Part shown: positions 1 through 6,113 of the stretch, in pieces
How the letters are laid out: every line of letters begins with the position of its first letter
Position numbering within the stretch: position 1 is the first letter of the stretch
DNA from: Synergistaceae bacterium
GTDB taxonomy: Bacteria > Synergistota > Synergistia > Synergistales > Thermovirgaceae
NCBI GenBank assembly: GCA_003446665.1
Contig: DMCT01000115.1
Span: forward strand, 2,149 to 8,519
Direction: 5' to 3'
Length of the DNA stretch: 6,371 bases
Program-made: the position numbers and the translations under genes
The notes under the pieces: model-generated
Told to the model about the DNA's origin: nothing
The model's input: only the letters and a program-made list of their open reading frames with translations
Databases searched by the model: none

Positions 1-1931
1 ATGGCTATGCCTATATCAGCCCCTTTCAGGGCGGCGGCATCATTCATGCCATCGCCTACCATCATAACTTTCTTTCCTTCAGCCTGATAGCCTCTCACTA
101 TGTCCAATTTTCTTTCGGGCCGCACGCCTGCATGTACGACGTCGATCCCGACCCGATCCGCCACCGCCCGCGCTGTTTTCTCGTTGTCTCCCGTAGCCAT
201 CACAGGGACAATCCCCGACTCCTTCAATTTCCGAACAGCTTGAGCGGAGTCATCCCTGATCGGGTCTTCTATCACGAAACACCCAGCTCGACGGCCTCCC
301 TTGCGGACCTCCACGACGGTTCTTCCCGCTTCAAGGTCACTGGTATAGGCTGAAAAATCTTCTGGCTTGCCAACCACATAAGCCTCTCCTTTTGCCCTGA
401 ACCTGATCCCTTCGCCGGAAGTTTCCTCGAAATCTTCCACTACGTCTGAAAGGTTGTTTTTTTCGTCCTCGACCGCTGTAATCGCTTTTGCCAGGGGGTG
501 ATTGGATTGTTTTTCTGCGGCTATGACATAGGCCAGATCCTCCGGTTGAAGGTCGTGCCGAACAACTTTGGGGCTGCCCACCGTGACGGTCCCCGTCTTG
601 TCCACTACTACCACGCCTATATCCCTAGACGTCTGAATGGCTTCTGCGTTACGGATGATGAGCCCCTGCTTGTATGCGGCCCCGGTACCGGCCACTAGCG
701 CCATGGGTGTTGCAAGACCCAGGGCGCAGGGACAGGCGATAACCAGCGTTGCCACAAAAACGAAGACCGCGAAAGATACAGCACCTTCTGTCTCCAGAAC
801 CCAGGGAAGCCAGCTTCTCGCGGCGTTGATAAAAGGCAGCATCAGGTCATACCGGAGGTACCAAAAAACAGCCGCAGATACCGCAAGTACGAGAATTGTG
901 GGGACGAAAAACAACGTAATCCTGTCTGCAAGAGCCTGGATGGGAATTTTCGCTCCCTGGGCTTCCTGCACCAGGGAAATCATTTGCGAAAGGAAGGAAT
1001 CTTCACCGGTTTTTGTGGCCTTGACGACCAAAAGACCCGTCAGGTTGAGTGATCCCCCTGTGACTTCATTTCCGGGTGTCTTTTCGAGGGGGATGGGCTC
1101 ACCTGTGATCATCGATTCGTCGACGGAGGATCGTCCCTCGGTTACTGTCCCATCGACAGGAATCCGTTCGCCGGGTTTTACGATAACCGTGAATCCTTCC
1201 TTGACGGCCTCTATGGGAACATTGAACTCTTCGCCTTCCTCTGTACGGATTCTGGCCTCCCTGGCCTGGATTTTAAGGAGTGACTTGACTTCCTTGGCGG
1301 CTCTGTCACGCAACCTGGATTCCACGTAACGACCGGTAATGTGCAGGGTCACGATCATGGCCCCTATGGACCCGAAGGAGGCCACCGGCAAGCCCAGGAA
1401 GTTCAACACTGCGGTCACCCAGGAGGCGACGGAACCGAAAAATATAAGCGTATCCATGTTTGTATGCCAGTGAACAAGCGCGATCCAGGCACCTTTGATC
1501 GTCTTGCGCCCCGCATAAAAGACCACTACCCCGCCTGCTATCACTTCAAGCAGCACGAACCATGGCATGTGTGCACCAACCATGTGGAGGATCATCAAAA
1601 CAGAAAGGGGTACAGTGATCGAGAGGGCTACCAGCAGGTTTTGCTTTGCCTCGTAGTAACGTCTTTTTTCAAGGTCATCGGCAGATTCGGTGGTTACTCC
1701 GTAACCGGCTTTTTCGACGGCTTCCTTGAGCCGTGTTTGCGGAACATCCTCGTCGAGTACCAGGAAAGCGGTGTCGGTGGCAAGGTTTACCGCCGCGAAC
1801 CTCACGCCTTCCGTCTTCTGGAGGGCTCTTTCCACGTTCCTGGCACAGGTGGCGCAGGTCATCCCCGTTATCCTTAGCGACCGCTTTTGTTCAAAATCTT
1901 TAGCATCTGAAAATCTTCTGCCTTCGGCCAT
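1..1931 (-). CDS. copA: Copper-exporting P1B-type ATPase CopA (C-terminus beyond window edge)
   Basis: ATP-driven export of Cu(I) (or Ag(I)) across the cytoplasmic membrane. From the ATG at 1931, 643 residues can be read without a stop to the left edge. Visible in order: one N-terminal heavy-metal-associated domain with GMTCATC (Cys26, Cys29); about six membrane spans between residues ~90 and ~415; the actuator motif TGE (276-278); the transmembrane metal site CPC (400-402) in [10 protein letters not shown], the form typical of Cu/Ag pumps rather than Zn/Cd pumps; the phosphorylation site DKTGTVT with Asp444; the SNHP motif (His478-Pro479); TGDN (from Thr580); and the hinge [10 protein letters not shown] (626-635), where the usual NDAP is NDAA. 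The last two membrane spans, which carry further Cu(I) ligands, lie outside the window. A GGAGGTG sits 11 nt upstream of the ATG. The gene is divergent from a thioredoxin-like/CcdA-like operon and shares its promoter region. Ag(I) as an alternative substrate cannot be excluded. Confidence 0.96.
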   Translation of the reverse strand, partial: MAEGRRFSDAKDFEQKRSLRITGMTCATCARNVERALQKTEGVRFAAVNLATDTAFLVLDEDVPQTRLKEAVEKAGYGVTTESADDLEKRRYYEAKQNLLVALSITVPLSVLMILHMVGAHMPWFVLLEVIAGGVVVFYAGRKTIKGAWIALVHWHTNMDTLIFFGSVASWVTAVLNFLGLPVASFGSIGAMIVTLHITGRYVESRLRDRAAKEVKSLLKIQAREARIRTEEGEEFNVPIEAVKEGFTVIVKPGERIPVDGTVTEGRSSVDESMITGEPIPLEKTPGNEVTGGSLNLTGLLVVKATKTGEDSFLSQMISLVQEAQGAKIPIQALADRITLFFVPTILVLAVSAAVFWYLRYDLMLPFINAARSWLPWVLETEGAVSFAVFVFVATLVIACPCALGLATPMALVAGTGAAYKQGLIIRNAEAIQTSRDIGVVVVDKTGTVTVGSPKVVRHDLQPEDLAYVIAAEKQSNHPLAKAITAVEDEKNNLSDVVEDFEETSGEGIRFRAKGEAYVVGKPEDFSAYTSDLEAGRTVVEVRKGGRRAGCFVIEDPIRDDSAQAVRKLKESGIVPVMATGDNEKTARAVADRVGIDVVHAGVRPERKLDIVRGYQAEGKKVMMVGDGMNDAAALKGADIGIA

Positions 1932-1978
1932 GGTTAAAACAACACCTCCAAAGCCGTAAACTGGAACCAATATCCTGA

Positions 1979-2007
1979 TTGCAATTATATACCATGTTTG
2001 GTATATT
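1979..2007 (+). promoter_or_regulatory. Promoter of the arsF/arsG-like operon (TTGCAA-17-TATATT)
   Basis: A -35 TTGCAA (1979-1984) and a -10 TATATT (2002-2007) are separated by the optimal 17 nt. Transcription would start near 2014, giving a leader of about 30 nt before the ATG at 2044. The promoter occupies almost the same bases as the oppositely directed copA promoter, so the two polymerases would compete for the site. The same -35 hexamer and spacing recur at the tRNA-Val promoter further right. Confidence 0.7.
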
Positions 2008-2013
2008 CATCAA
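1984..2013 (-). promoter_or_regulatory. copA promoter (TTGATG-18-TATAAT)
   Basis: Read on the minus strand, a consensus -10 TATAAT lies at 1989-1984 and a -35 TTGATG at 2013-2008, with an 18-nt spacer. Transcription would start near 1977, about 46 nt upstream of the copA ATG. The spacer and the edge of the -10 are occupied by a perfect inverted repeat, so binding of a repressor or a DNA-distorting activator there would directly affect this promoter. The elements are seen in the sequence; activity is inferred. Confidence 0.75.
1987..2006. promoter_or_regulatory. Perfect inverted repeat, candidate shared operator
   Basis: ATATACCA (1987-1994), a 4-nt spacer TGTT, then TGGTATAT (1999-2006): an 8-bp perfect inverted repeat. 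It lies inside the spacers of both divergent promoters and overlaps both -10 boxes. The core TACC-N6-GGTA loosely resembles operators of the CsoR/CstR family, though it lacks their long G/C tracts; this likeness is inference. No regulator gene lies within the window. A copper- or metalloid-responsive repressor controlling both directions is the simplest reading. Confidence 0.65.
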
Positions 2014-2043
2014 ACAAAATTGCGGACGAGATGGAGAGATTCA

Positions 2044-2538
2044 ATGAAACGTCTGATCGGAATCATTCTTCTTGTATTTGCCGCGGCAGGTTTTTTCGTT
2101 GCCGTAAAAGACATTGTCCGCATGCATGGGCGGGGTGTCAATGCCGATCAATTACCTCAAAGACCTCAGATAACGGAATACACTGAACGTTCCAGCTGCG
2201 AAGTGGAGGTGTTTTTTTTCTACGTAAGCACAGAATGCCCTACCTGTGACATCATAAGAGAAGAAGCCTCTGAGGTCATCGGCTCCCTTGAAAAAGACGA
2301 GTTCGGCGGCGACTTACCCCGGATAATATGGAGCGAGGTCAACGTGGAGGAACCGGGAAACGAAAAATACATTTTAGACTATGGTCTTTATACAACTACG
2401 ATTGTCGTCCTGGACCGCAACAACCCAGAACGTTGGAAACGCCTGGACGAGGTCTGGAACCTGGCGTCAAGCCGTGACCGGCTTTCAGATTTTCTTCGCA
2501 GTGAAATCGTGGAATTCTCAAAGGGGTGCGAGCGATGA
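2044..2538 (+). CDS. ArsF-family membrane-anchored thioredoxin-like protein
   Basis: A 164-residue protein with an uncleaved-looking N-terminal membrane segment (residues ~4-24, after the basic MKR), so the remainder probably faces outside the cytoplasm. A thioredoxin-like core follows: beta strand VEVFFFYVS and redox motif CPTC (Cys65, Cys68) at the start of a helix. Cys52 and Cys162 are the other cysteines. The small size, the anchor, the CPTC motif and the ArsG-type partner directly downstream match the family annotated as nitroreductase subunit ArsF, named from the Shewanella arsEFG organoarsenical operon. No arsE-like gene is present here. The ATG at 2044 is preferred because GGAGAG lies 5 nt upstream; an in-frame TTG at 2020 would leave almost no leader after the predicted transcription start. 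The stop overlaps the next start as ATGA, indicating coupled translation. The substrate in this organism is unknown; a role in thiol redox under metal stress is inference. Confidence 0.8.
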   Translation: MKRLIGIILLVFAAAGFFVAVKDIVRMHGRGVNADQLPQRPQITEYTERSSCEVEVFFFYVSTECPTCDIIREEASEVIGSLEKDEFGGDLPRIIWSEVNVEEPGNEKYILDYGLYTTTIVVLDRNNPERWKRLDEVWNLASSRDRLSDFLRSEIVEFSKGCER

Positions 2539-3215
2539 ACCTTCTTTTTCCGGCGTTCTCCGCCCTGTGGATAGGCATACTGGCTTCCGTCAGCCCCTGT
2601 CCGCTGGCATCGAACATAGCGGCTTTTTCCTTCATCGAAAAGGATTGCGGAAACAACCGTTCGGTCCTTTTGTCGGGGGTCGCCTACGCTCTAGGCAGGA
2701 TGGTCACATTTTCGGTACTCGGGTTTTTGGTCGTAAACGGTGTCATGGCAATACCGTCGGTTTCCATGGCTTTGCAGCGCCACATGAACATGTTCCTGGG
2801 ACCTATCCTGTTGGTTGTAGGCGTCTTTGTGCTTGATCTCCTTGAACTTCCGCCCTTTTCTTTTACTAAACGTATAAGGGACAATGCCCTTTTCAAAGGA
2901 CCCGGCGGCGCTTTTGTCATGGGTATCATATTCGCCCTGGCCTTGTGTCCCGTTTCGGCAGCCCTGTTTTTCGGAGGTCTGGTTCCGCTTGCGGCAAAGG
3001 AATCCTCGCCCTTTTTGCTACCGGCGATTTTCGGTATAGGCACGGCACTTCCTGTTACAGTGCTGGCTTTTTCGCTTTCTCTGGGGATTTCCGCGCTATC
3101 GGCTTCGGAGGCGTCGCTCCATGCCATACAAGAAAAGATCAGGATTTTGACTGGAGTCATACTAGTAGGAACGGGTATTTACTTTTCCGTCTTCTATACT
3201 TTCAAGATTTTCTGA
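2535..3215 (+). CDS. ArsG-family / CcdA-like polytopic membrane protein
   Basis: A 226-residue hydrophobic protein with about six membrane spans. It carries two conserved cysteine motifs: SPCPLASN (Cys22) in the first span and CPVS (Cys138) in the fourth. Their spacing is that of the CcdA/DsbD transmembrane domain, where the two cysteines pass electrons from cytoplasmic thioredoxin outward. The SxSPCPLASNIAA signature and the partner gene place it closest to the family annotated as ArsG, described as an efflux permease for aromatic aminoarsenicals. Permease and electron-relay readings both fit the sequence. The ATG at 2535 overlaps the TGA of the upstream gene, with AAGGGG 8 nt before it; an in-frame GTG at 2526 is less likely because it would overlap that ribosome binding site. 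The likely partner is the CPTC protein made just before it. No terminator hairpin is evident immediately after its stop. Confidence 0.82.
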   Translation: MNLLFPAFSALWIGILASVSPCPLASNIAAFSFIEKDCGNNRSVLLSGVAYALGRMVTFSVLGFLVVNGVMAIPSVSMALQRHMNMFLGPILLVVGVFVLDLLELPPFSFTKRIRDNALFKGPGGAFVMGIIFALALCPVSAALFFGGLVPLAAKESSPFLLPAIFGIGTALPVTVLAFSLSLGISALSASEASLHAIQEKIRILTGVILVGTGIYFSVFYTFKIF

Positions 3216-3502
3216 CCCTTCACGAACAAATGGCGGTTTAGTGTATAATCTGTCCTCAAACGTGCTGATTGGCTCCAAATATCCCTTCTCGAGTAACGCT
3301 ATGACCAAGGAAATCGGATCCGGCATTCCTGTTTTAGGTACCCCTGGTAAACTCGGCATCGGCTTCAATCTCCTCCGAAATCCAGAATGTGAAGGTAATC
3401 AACATGCTGCCGGCTTTGGCCTTCGCCGCTTGCCTTGGAGCGTTTTCCCTGTAGCTTTGATGCCGGGATCAACTCGCCCGCTCACCAACAGGCAGCTTTA
3501 TT
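3216..3502. other. Intergenic stretch with no convincing gene
   Basis: Roughly 290 bases between the arsG-like stop and the zinc-ribbon promoter. The plus strand stays open from a GTG at 3241 to a TAA at 3508, but that start has no ribosome binding site and the 89-residue translation is not recognisable. On the minus strand, an open frame from an ATG at 3359 (with GGAGGA about 11 nt upstream) runs to 3162, antisense to the end of the arsG-like gene; its 65 residues are also unrecognisable. A TATAAT at 3244-3249 has only a weak -35 candidate (TTCACG, 19-nt spacing). A short stem TTGAT/ATCAA with a GCCGGG loop occurs near 3457-3472. It may be a decayed gene, a leader or an unrecognised RNA; none of these is shown. 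Confidence 0.4.
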
Positions 3503-3511
3503 TGCTATAAT
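3503..3511 (+). promoter_or_regulatory. Extended -10 promoter of the zinc-ribbon gene
   Basis: TGC followed directly by a consensus TATAAT (3506-3511) forms an extended -10 element, which can work without a good -35; none is seen at the right distance. Transcription would start near 3518 and leave a leader of about 37 nt before the ATG at 3555. Confidence 0.6.
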
Positions 3512-3554
3512 AAAAAAAATTGAATGCCTAGGACAAAACAGGAGGTGTTCTTGA

Positions 3555-3728
3555 ATGCGGACCTATCGATGTCTCCACTGCAAGCATACTTTCGAAGTGG
3601 AAGATATCACACCGGGCATCAAATGCCCGAAATGCCTCAACCGTTTTGTAGAATTGATCGAGGGGGAGCCCATCAAAGGGAAATCCTGGGGAGCCAAGAG
3701 TTTCAGCGTGCCTAAGATAAAAAAATGA
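3555..3728 (+). CDS. Small double-CxxC zinc-ribbon protein, function unknown
   Basis: A 57-residue cytoplasmic protein. Residues 6-9 form CLHC and residues 24-27 form CPKC, a four-cysteine zinc-ribbon or rubredoxin-like knuckle with a 14-residue loop between them. The rest is a basic tail rich in Lys and Ser that ends in PKIKK, suggesting contact with nucleic acid or another protein. The start is well supported: AGGAGGTG lies 7 nt before the ATG, an almost ideal ribosome binding site, and a consensus extended -10 lies upstream. A terminator follows 34 nt after the stop, so the gene is probably monocistronic. It resembles the FmdB/regulatory zinc-ribbon type in general form only, and I do not recognise a specific family. 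The strong expression signals argue that it is a real gene despite its size. Confidence 0.82.
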   Translation: MRTYRCLHCKHTFEVEDITPGIKCPKCLNRFVELIEGEPIKGKSWGAKSFSVPKIKK

Positions 3729-3762
3729 CAATAACGCAGGCGGAATAAATTACATACACACA

Positions 3763-3796
3763 AAAACGCGAAGGGAGAATGATTCCTTCGCGTTTT
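3763..3796 (+). terminator. Intrinsic terminator after the zinc-ribbon gene
   Basis: A perfect 12-bp inverted repeat (AAAACGCGAAGG, 3763-3774; CCTTCGCGTTTT, 3785-3796) with a 10-nt loop, ending in a short T run. It separates the small gene from the tRNA transcription unit. Confidence 0.82.
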
Positions 3797-3839
3797 CATT
3801 GGTAACGTTTCCATGGTACTTCCAGCAGTACCCCAAGCC

Positions 3840-3868
3840 TTGCAATGTCCCGGTCGGCCATATATAAT
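3840..3868 (+). promoter_or_regulatory. tRNA-Val promoter (TTGCAA-17-TATAAT)
   Basis: A -35 TTGCAA (3840-3845) and a consensus -10 TATAAT (3863-3868) with exactly 17 nt between them. The start would fall a few bases before the mature 5' end of the tRNA at 3879, giving a very short 5' leader for RNase P. Inverted CCCGG/CCGGG pieces flank the -10. Confidence 0.82.
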
Positions 3869-3878
3869 GTCCGGGCAA

Positions 3879-3953
3879 GGGCGACTAGCTCAGCGGGAGA
3901 GCGCTTCCCTCACACGGAAGAGGTCACAGGTTCGAAACCTGTGTCGCCCACCA
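3879..3953 (+). tRNA. tRNA-Val (anticodon CAC), CCA encoded
   Basis: A complete 75-nt cloverleaf. The acceptor arm pairs GGGCGAC (3879-3885) with GTCGCCC (3943-3949); the D stem is GCTC/GAGC with a short 7-nt loop; the anticodon stem CTTCC/GGAAG encloses the loop CTCACAC; the T stem is ACAGG/CCTGT around TTCGAAA. Anticodon CAC (3911-3913) reads the valine codon GUG. A73 and the CCA tail (3951-3953) are encoded in the DNA. It has its own promoter and terminator, so it appears to be a single-gene transcript. Confidence 0.97.
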
Positions 3954-3959
3954 GATGCG

Positions 3960-3993
3960 AAAAAAGGACGGGCACCAAGGCCCGTCCTTTTTT
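3960..3993. terminator. Bidirectional terminator between tRNA-Val and purA
   Basis: A perfect 14-bp inverted repeat (3960-3973 with 3980-3993) built from an A run, GGACGGGC, a 6-nt loop, GCCCGTCC and a T run. The A and T tracts on each side make it work in both directions. It ends the tRNA transcript on the plus strand and the ctp-yibQ-purA operon on the minus strand; the purA stop is about 20 nt away. Confidence 0.93.
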
Positions 3994-4014
3994 AAACCGG
4001 TAGCGCAGATATAA

Positions 4015-5301
4015 CTATAAACCACGGCGGATCATCTGCTCACGTTTTGGACCTACGCCGATGAAAACCACCGGCACTCCTGTTTCTTTCTCAATAAATT
4101 CCACATATTTTCTGGCTTGCTCCGGCAAGGAGTCAAAATTCTTGCAATTACTGGTATCCTCTTCCCAGCCTTCGAATTCCTTGTAGACAGGTTTAACCTT
4201 TTCAAGAAAAGAATAACCTCCTTTAAAATCTTCTACACGCCGCCCCTCATGGGAATAAGCGACGCAGACTGGAAGTTTCTTTTCTCCGGAAAGAACGTCG
4301 AGCTTCGTCAGGGCTATCCCTGTAAGGCCGTTGACCCTCACGGCATGTTTCAGGGCCACGAGATCAAGCCATCCGCATCTGCGAGGGCGTCCCGTCGTAG
4401 CACCATATTCTCCTCCCCGATCCCTGAGGCGATTTGCCGATTCCTCATCGGCTTCCGTCGGGAAAGGACCGGAACCAACTCTGGTGCAGTAGGCTTTTGC
4501 CACTCCTGTCATGCGTGTGATTTGTACCGGGCCTATGCCGGCACCGGTGCAACCCCCTCCTCCTATGGCATTCGAACTGGTCACGTAGGGATACGTCCCG
4601 TGGTCCAAATCGAGGAGCGTTCCCTGAGCCCCTTCCAGAAGAACCGTATCCCCCGCTTCGATCGCCCTGTAAATTACCAGTGACCCGTCCCCGACATAGG
4701 GGGCGAGTTTCTCGCCCCAGGTTAGAGCCTGATCGTATATCTCGCCGAAAGAAAGGGGCGATTCCTCGTAAATCCGGGTCAAAAGCAAATTATCATATTC
4801 AAGGTTGAAGGTCAGTTTTTCCCTGAGGACATCGGGTCCCAGAAGGTCCTCAACACGTATGCCCCGCCTGGCTACCTTATCCATGTAACAGGGACCTATT
4901 CCCCTTCTCGTCGTACCGATTCTTTTCCCGGTTCCTCGAAACCGTTCCTCCATGCCGTCGAGAACCTTGTGATAGGGCATTACCACATGGGCATTCCCGC
5001 TCAGAACGAGACGAGCCCTGTCCTTCCCTTTTTCCTGCAGGCCTTCAAGTTCCTCTATCAGTTGTTGCGGATCGACGACTACTCCATTTCCGATCACGCA
5101 GGTCTTGCCAGGATAAAGCATCCCCGAAGGAAGAAGGTGGAATATATAGGTCTCGCCTTCCGCCATTACGGTATGACCTGCATTGGCACCACCCTGATAC
5201 CGTACGACCACGTCGACCCTTGAAGCGACGGCATCTACAACACGTCCCTTGCCTTCATCGCCCCATTGCGTTCCTATGATCGCCTCGACCTTGCCTTTCA
5301 T
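4015..5301 (-). CDS. purA: Adenylosuccinate synthase PurA
   Basis: Joins IMP and aspartate using GTP to give adenylosuccinate, the first committed step of AMP synthesis; cytoplasmic homodimer. The 428 residues are the normal full length. Visible motifs: the P-loop and catalytic GTQWGDEGKG (10-19) with Asp15; GGANAGHTV with the catalytic His43; an IGTTRRGIGP segment that binds IMP; LLEGAQGTLLDLDHGTYPYV; GSGPFPTE; EYGATTGRPRRCGWLDL, the aspartate/IMP loop; and TKLDVL for guanine recognition. The ATG at 5301 has GGAGG 8 nt upstream, inside the end of the preceding deacetylase gene, whose stop lies only 3 nt before it, so translation is probably coupled. It is the last gene of the operon and ends just before a strong terminator. 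Nothing is missing from the active site. Confidence 0.98.
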   Translation of the reverse strand: MKGKVEAIIGTQWGDEGKGRVVDAVASRVDVVVRYQGGANAGHTVMAEGETYIFHLLPSGMLYPGKTCVIGNGVVVDPQQLIEELEGLQEKGKDRARLVLSGNAHVVMPYHKVLDGMEERFRGTGKRIGTTRRGIGPCYMDKVARRGIRVEDLLGPDVLREKLTFNLEYDNLLLTRIYEESPLSFGEIYDQALTWGEKLAPYVGDGSLVIYRAIEAGDTVLLEGAQGTLLDLDHGTYPYVTSSNAIGGGGCTGAGIGPVQITRMTGVAKAYCTRVGSGPFPTEADEESANRLRDRGGEYGATTGRPRRCGWLDLVALKHAVRVNGLTGIALTKLDVLSGEKKLPVCVAYSHEGRRVEDFKGGYSFLEKVKPVYKEFEGWEEDTSNCKNFDSLPEQARKYVEFIEKETGVPVVFIGVGPKREQMIRRGL

Positions 5302-5304
5302 CCG

Positions 5305-6099
5305 CTATTCCTCCCCAGCGCCGCGCAAAATCCTCGAAAGGTATTCGGGCACAGTGACAAATTCTACATCAGGTGGAGGTGATTCGTACAGCGCAAACAG
5401 AAACGGAATTGTTTCGGGCCTCGCATGACATATGCCTATGGCTCCGCCGTTTTTTTTGGCAATACGCGCAAGTTCATAAAAACGGCTCCACATGTAATCC
5501 GCATTGGCTTCGTGATCCAGGAAAATGCTGTTTTTCCCGGCCGGGATTCCCCAATCTCTTGCAACCTCGTAAGCAACTGAGCTGGAGCTCGTTCTGCTAT
5601 CGACCAAAAGAAGGCCTTCGGCAGCTACCTCTTCCACAACGGCTTTCATAACTTTGGGGTCCGAGGTAGCCTTGGACCCGCGATGGTTATTCAGCCCGGA
5701 CGTTCCAGGAAGCGACCAAAGCGCATTCCGCACAACACGTCTAATATGGTCCCGGGGCATTCCCACACCTACGAGAAACTCCCCCGTCGGCGGATCTGTT
5801 TCCGCCTGCATAGGCAGATGAGTAAGAAAGGGAATCCCACTCCGGCGGGCCAAATCAGCCGTCCAAAGACTATATGACTTGTAGGGGATTATCGCCCAGG
5901 TGACAGGGAGGGGAAGCCGTGAAAGCCTCTCTGCTGCTTCCCGGGAATAACCCAGATCGTCAATCAGAATGGCAACAGGGACCTTATCTTTCTTTTGCGA
6001 AATGGCAAGACCAGTCGCAGGTTTGAACAGCGCACCAGCAATTAACAAAGACAACAACAAAAGGCAAAGCACCACGCGCATTCCTGATTTATTAACCAT
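5305..6099 (-). CDS. Divergent polysaccharide deacetylase (YibQ / DUF610 family), exported
   Basis: A 264-residue protein with an N-terminal signal or anchor segment (hydrophobic residues ~8-25), followed by a NodB-like barrel. Family landmarks in order: VAILIDDLGYS (metal-binding Asp pair), TWAIIPY, LTHLPMQA, GLNNHRGSKAT (usually NNHMGS, here Arg in place of Met), LLVDSRTS, FLDHE and ICHARPETI. Family members are probable carbohydrate deacetylases of the cell envelope, with the true substrate unproven. It lies 14 nt downstream of an S41 peptidase gene and 3 nt upstream of purA; the peptidase pairing is common in bacteria and fits a role in peptidoglycan or septal wall maturation. The chosen ATG has only AAAGG about 10 nt upstream, so the ribosome binding site is weak; an internal Met at residue 7 would shorten the basic region but has no better site. 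Confidence 0.9.
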   Translation of the reverse strand: MVNKSGMRVVLCLLLLSLLIAGALFKPATGLAISQKKDKVPVAILIDDLGYSREAAERLSRLPLPVTWAIIPYKSYSLWTADLARRSGIPFLTHLPMQAETDPPTGEFLVGVGMPRDHIRRVVRNALWSLPGTSGLNNHRGSKATSDPKVMKAVVEEVAAEGLLLVDSRTSSSSVAYEVARDWGIPAGKNSIFLDHEANADYMWSRFYELARIAKKNGGAIGICHARPETIPFLFALYESPPPDVEFVTVPEYLSRILRGAGEE

Positions 6100-6113
6100 A
6101 CATTAAAGGCCTT

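Noticed and set aside
637..1329. 230-codon plus-strand open frame opposite copA
   Set aside because: It is antisense to the unmistakable P-type ATPase, has a low-complexity Ser/Thr/Ala/Arg composition, and has no ribosome binding site.
2020..2043. TTG start eight codons upstream of the arsF-like ATG
   Set aside because: It lies only a few bases after the predicted transcription start and lacks a ribosome binding site; the ATG at 2044 has GGAGAG at good spacing and puts the basic residues directly before the membrane segment.
2684..3160. 158-codon minus-strand open frame opposite the arsG-like gene
   Set aside because: It mirrors the codons of a well-supported membrane protein and shows no recognisable domain.
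3813..3995. 60-codon plus-strand open frame across the tRNA
   Set aside because: It reads straight through a complete tRNA-Val gene and its terminator.
4117..4683. 188-codon plus-strand open frame opposite purA
   Set aside because: It is antisense to a complete and conserved purA with all its motifs.
6092..6103. Four-codon frame ATG TAT GGT TAA (minus strand) overlapping the deacetylase start
   Set aside because: It is too short to support as a leader peptide and has no stronger ribosome binding site than the main start.
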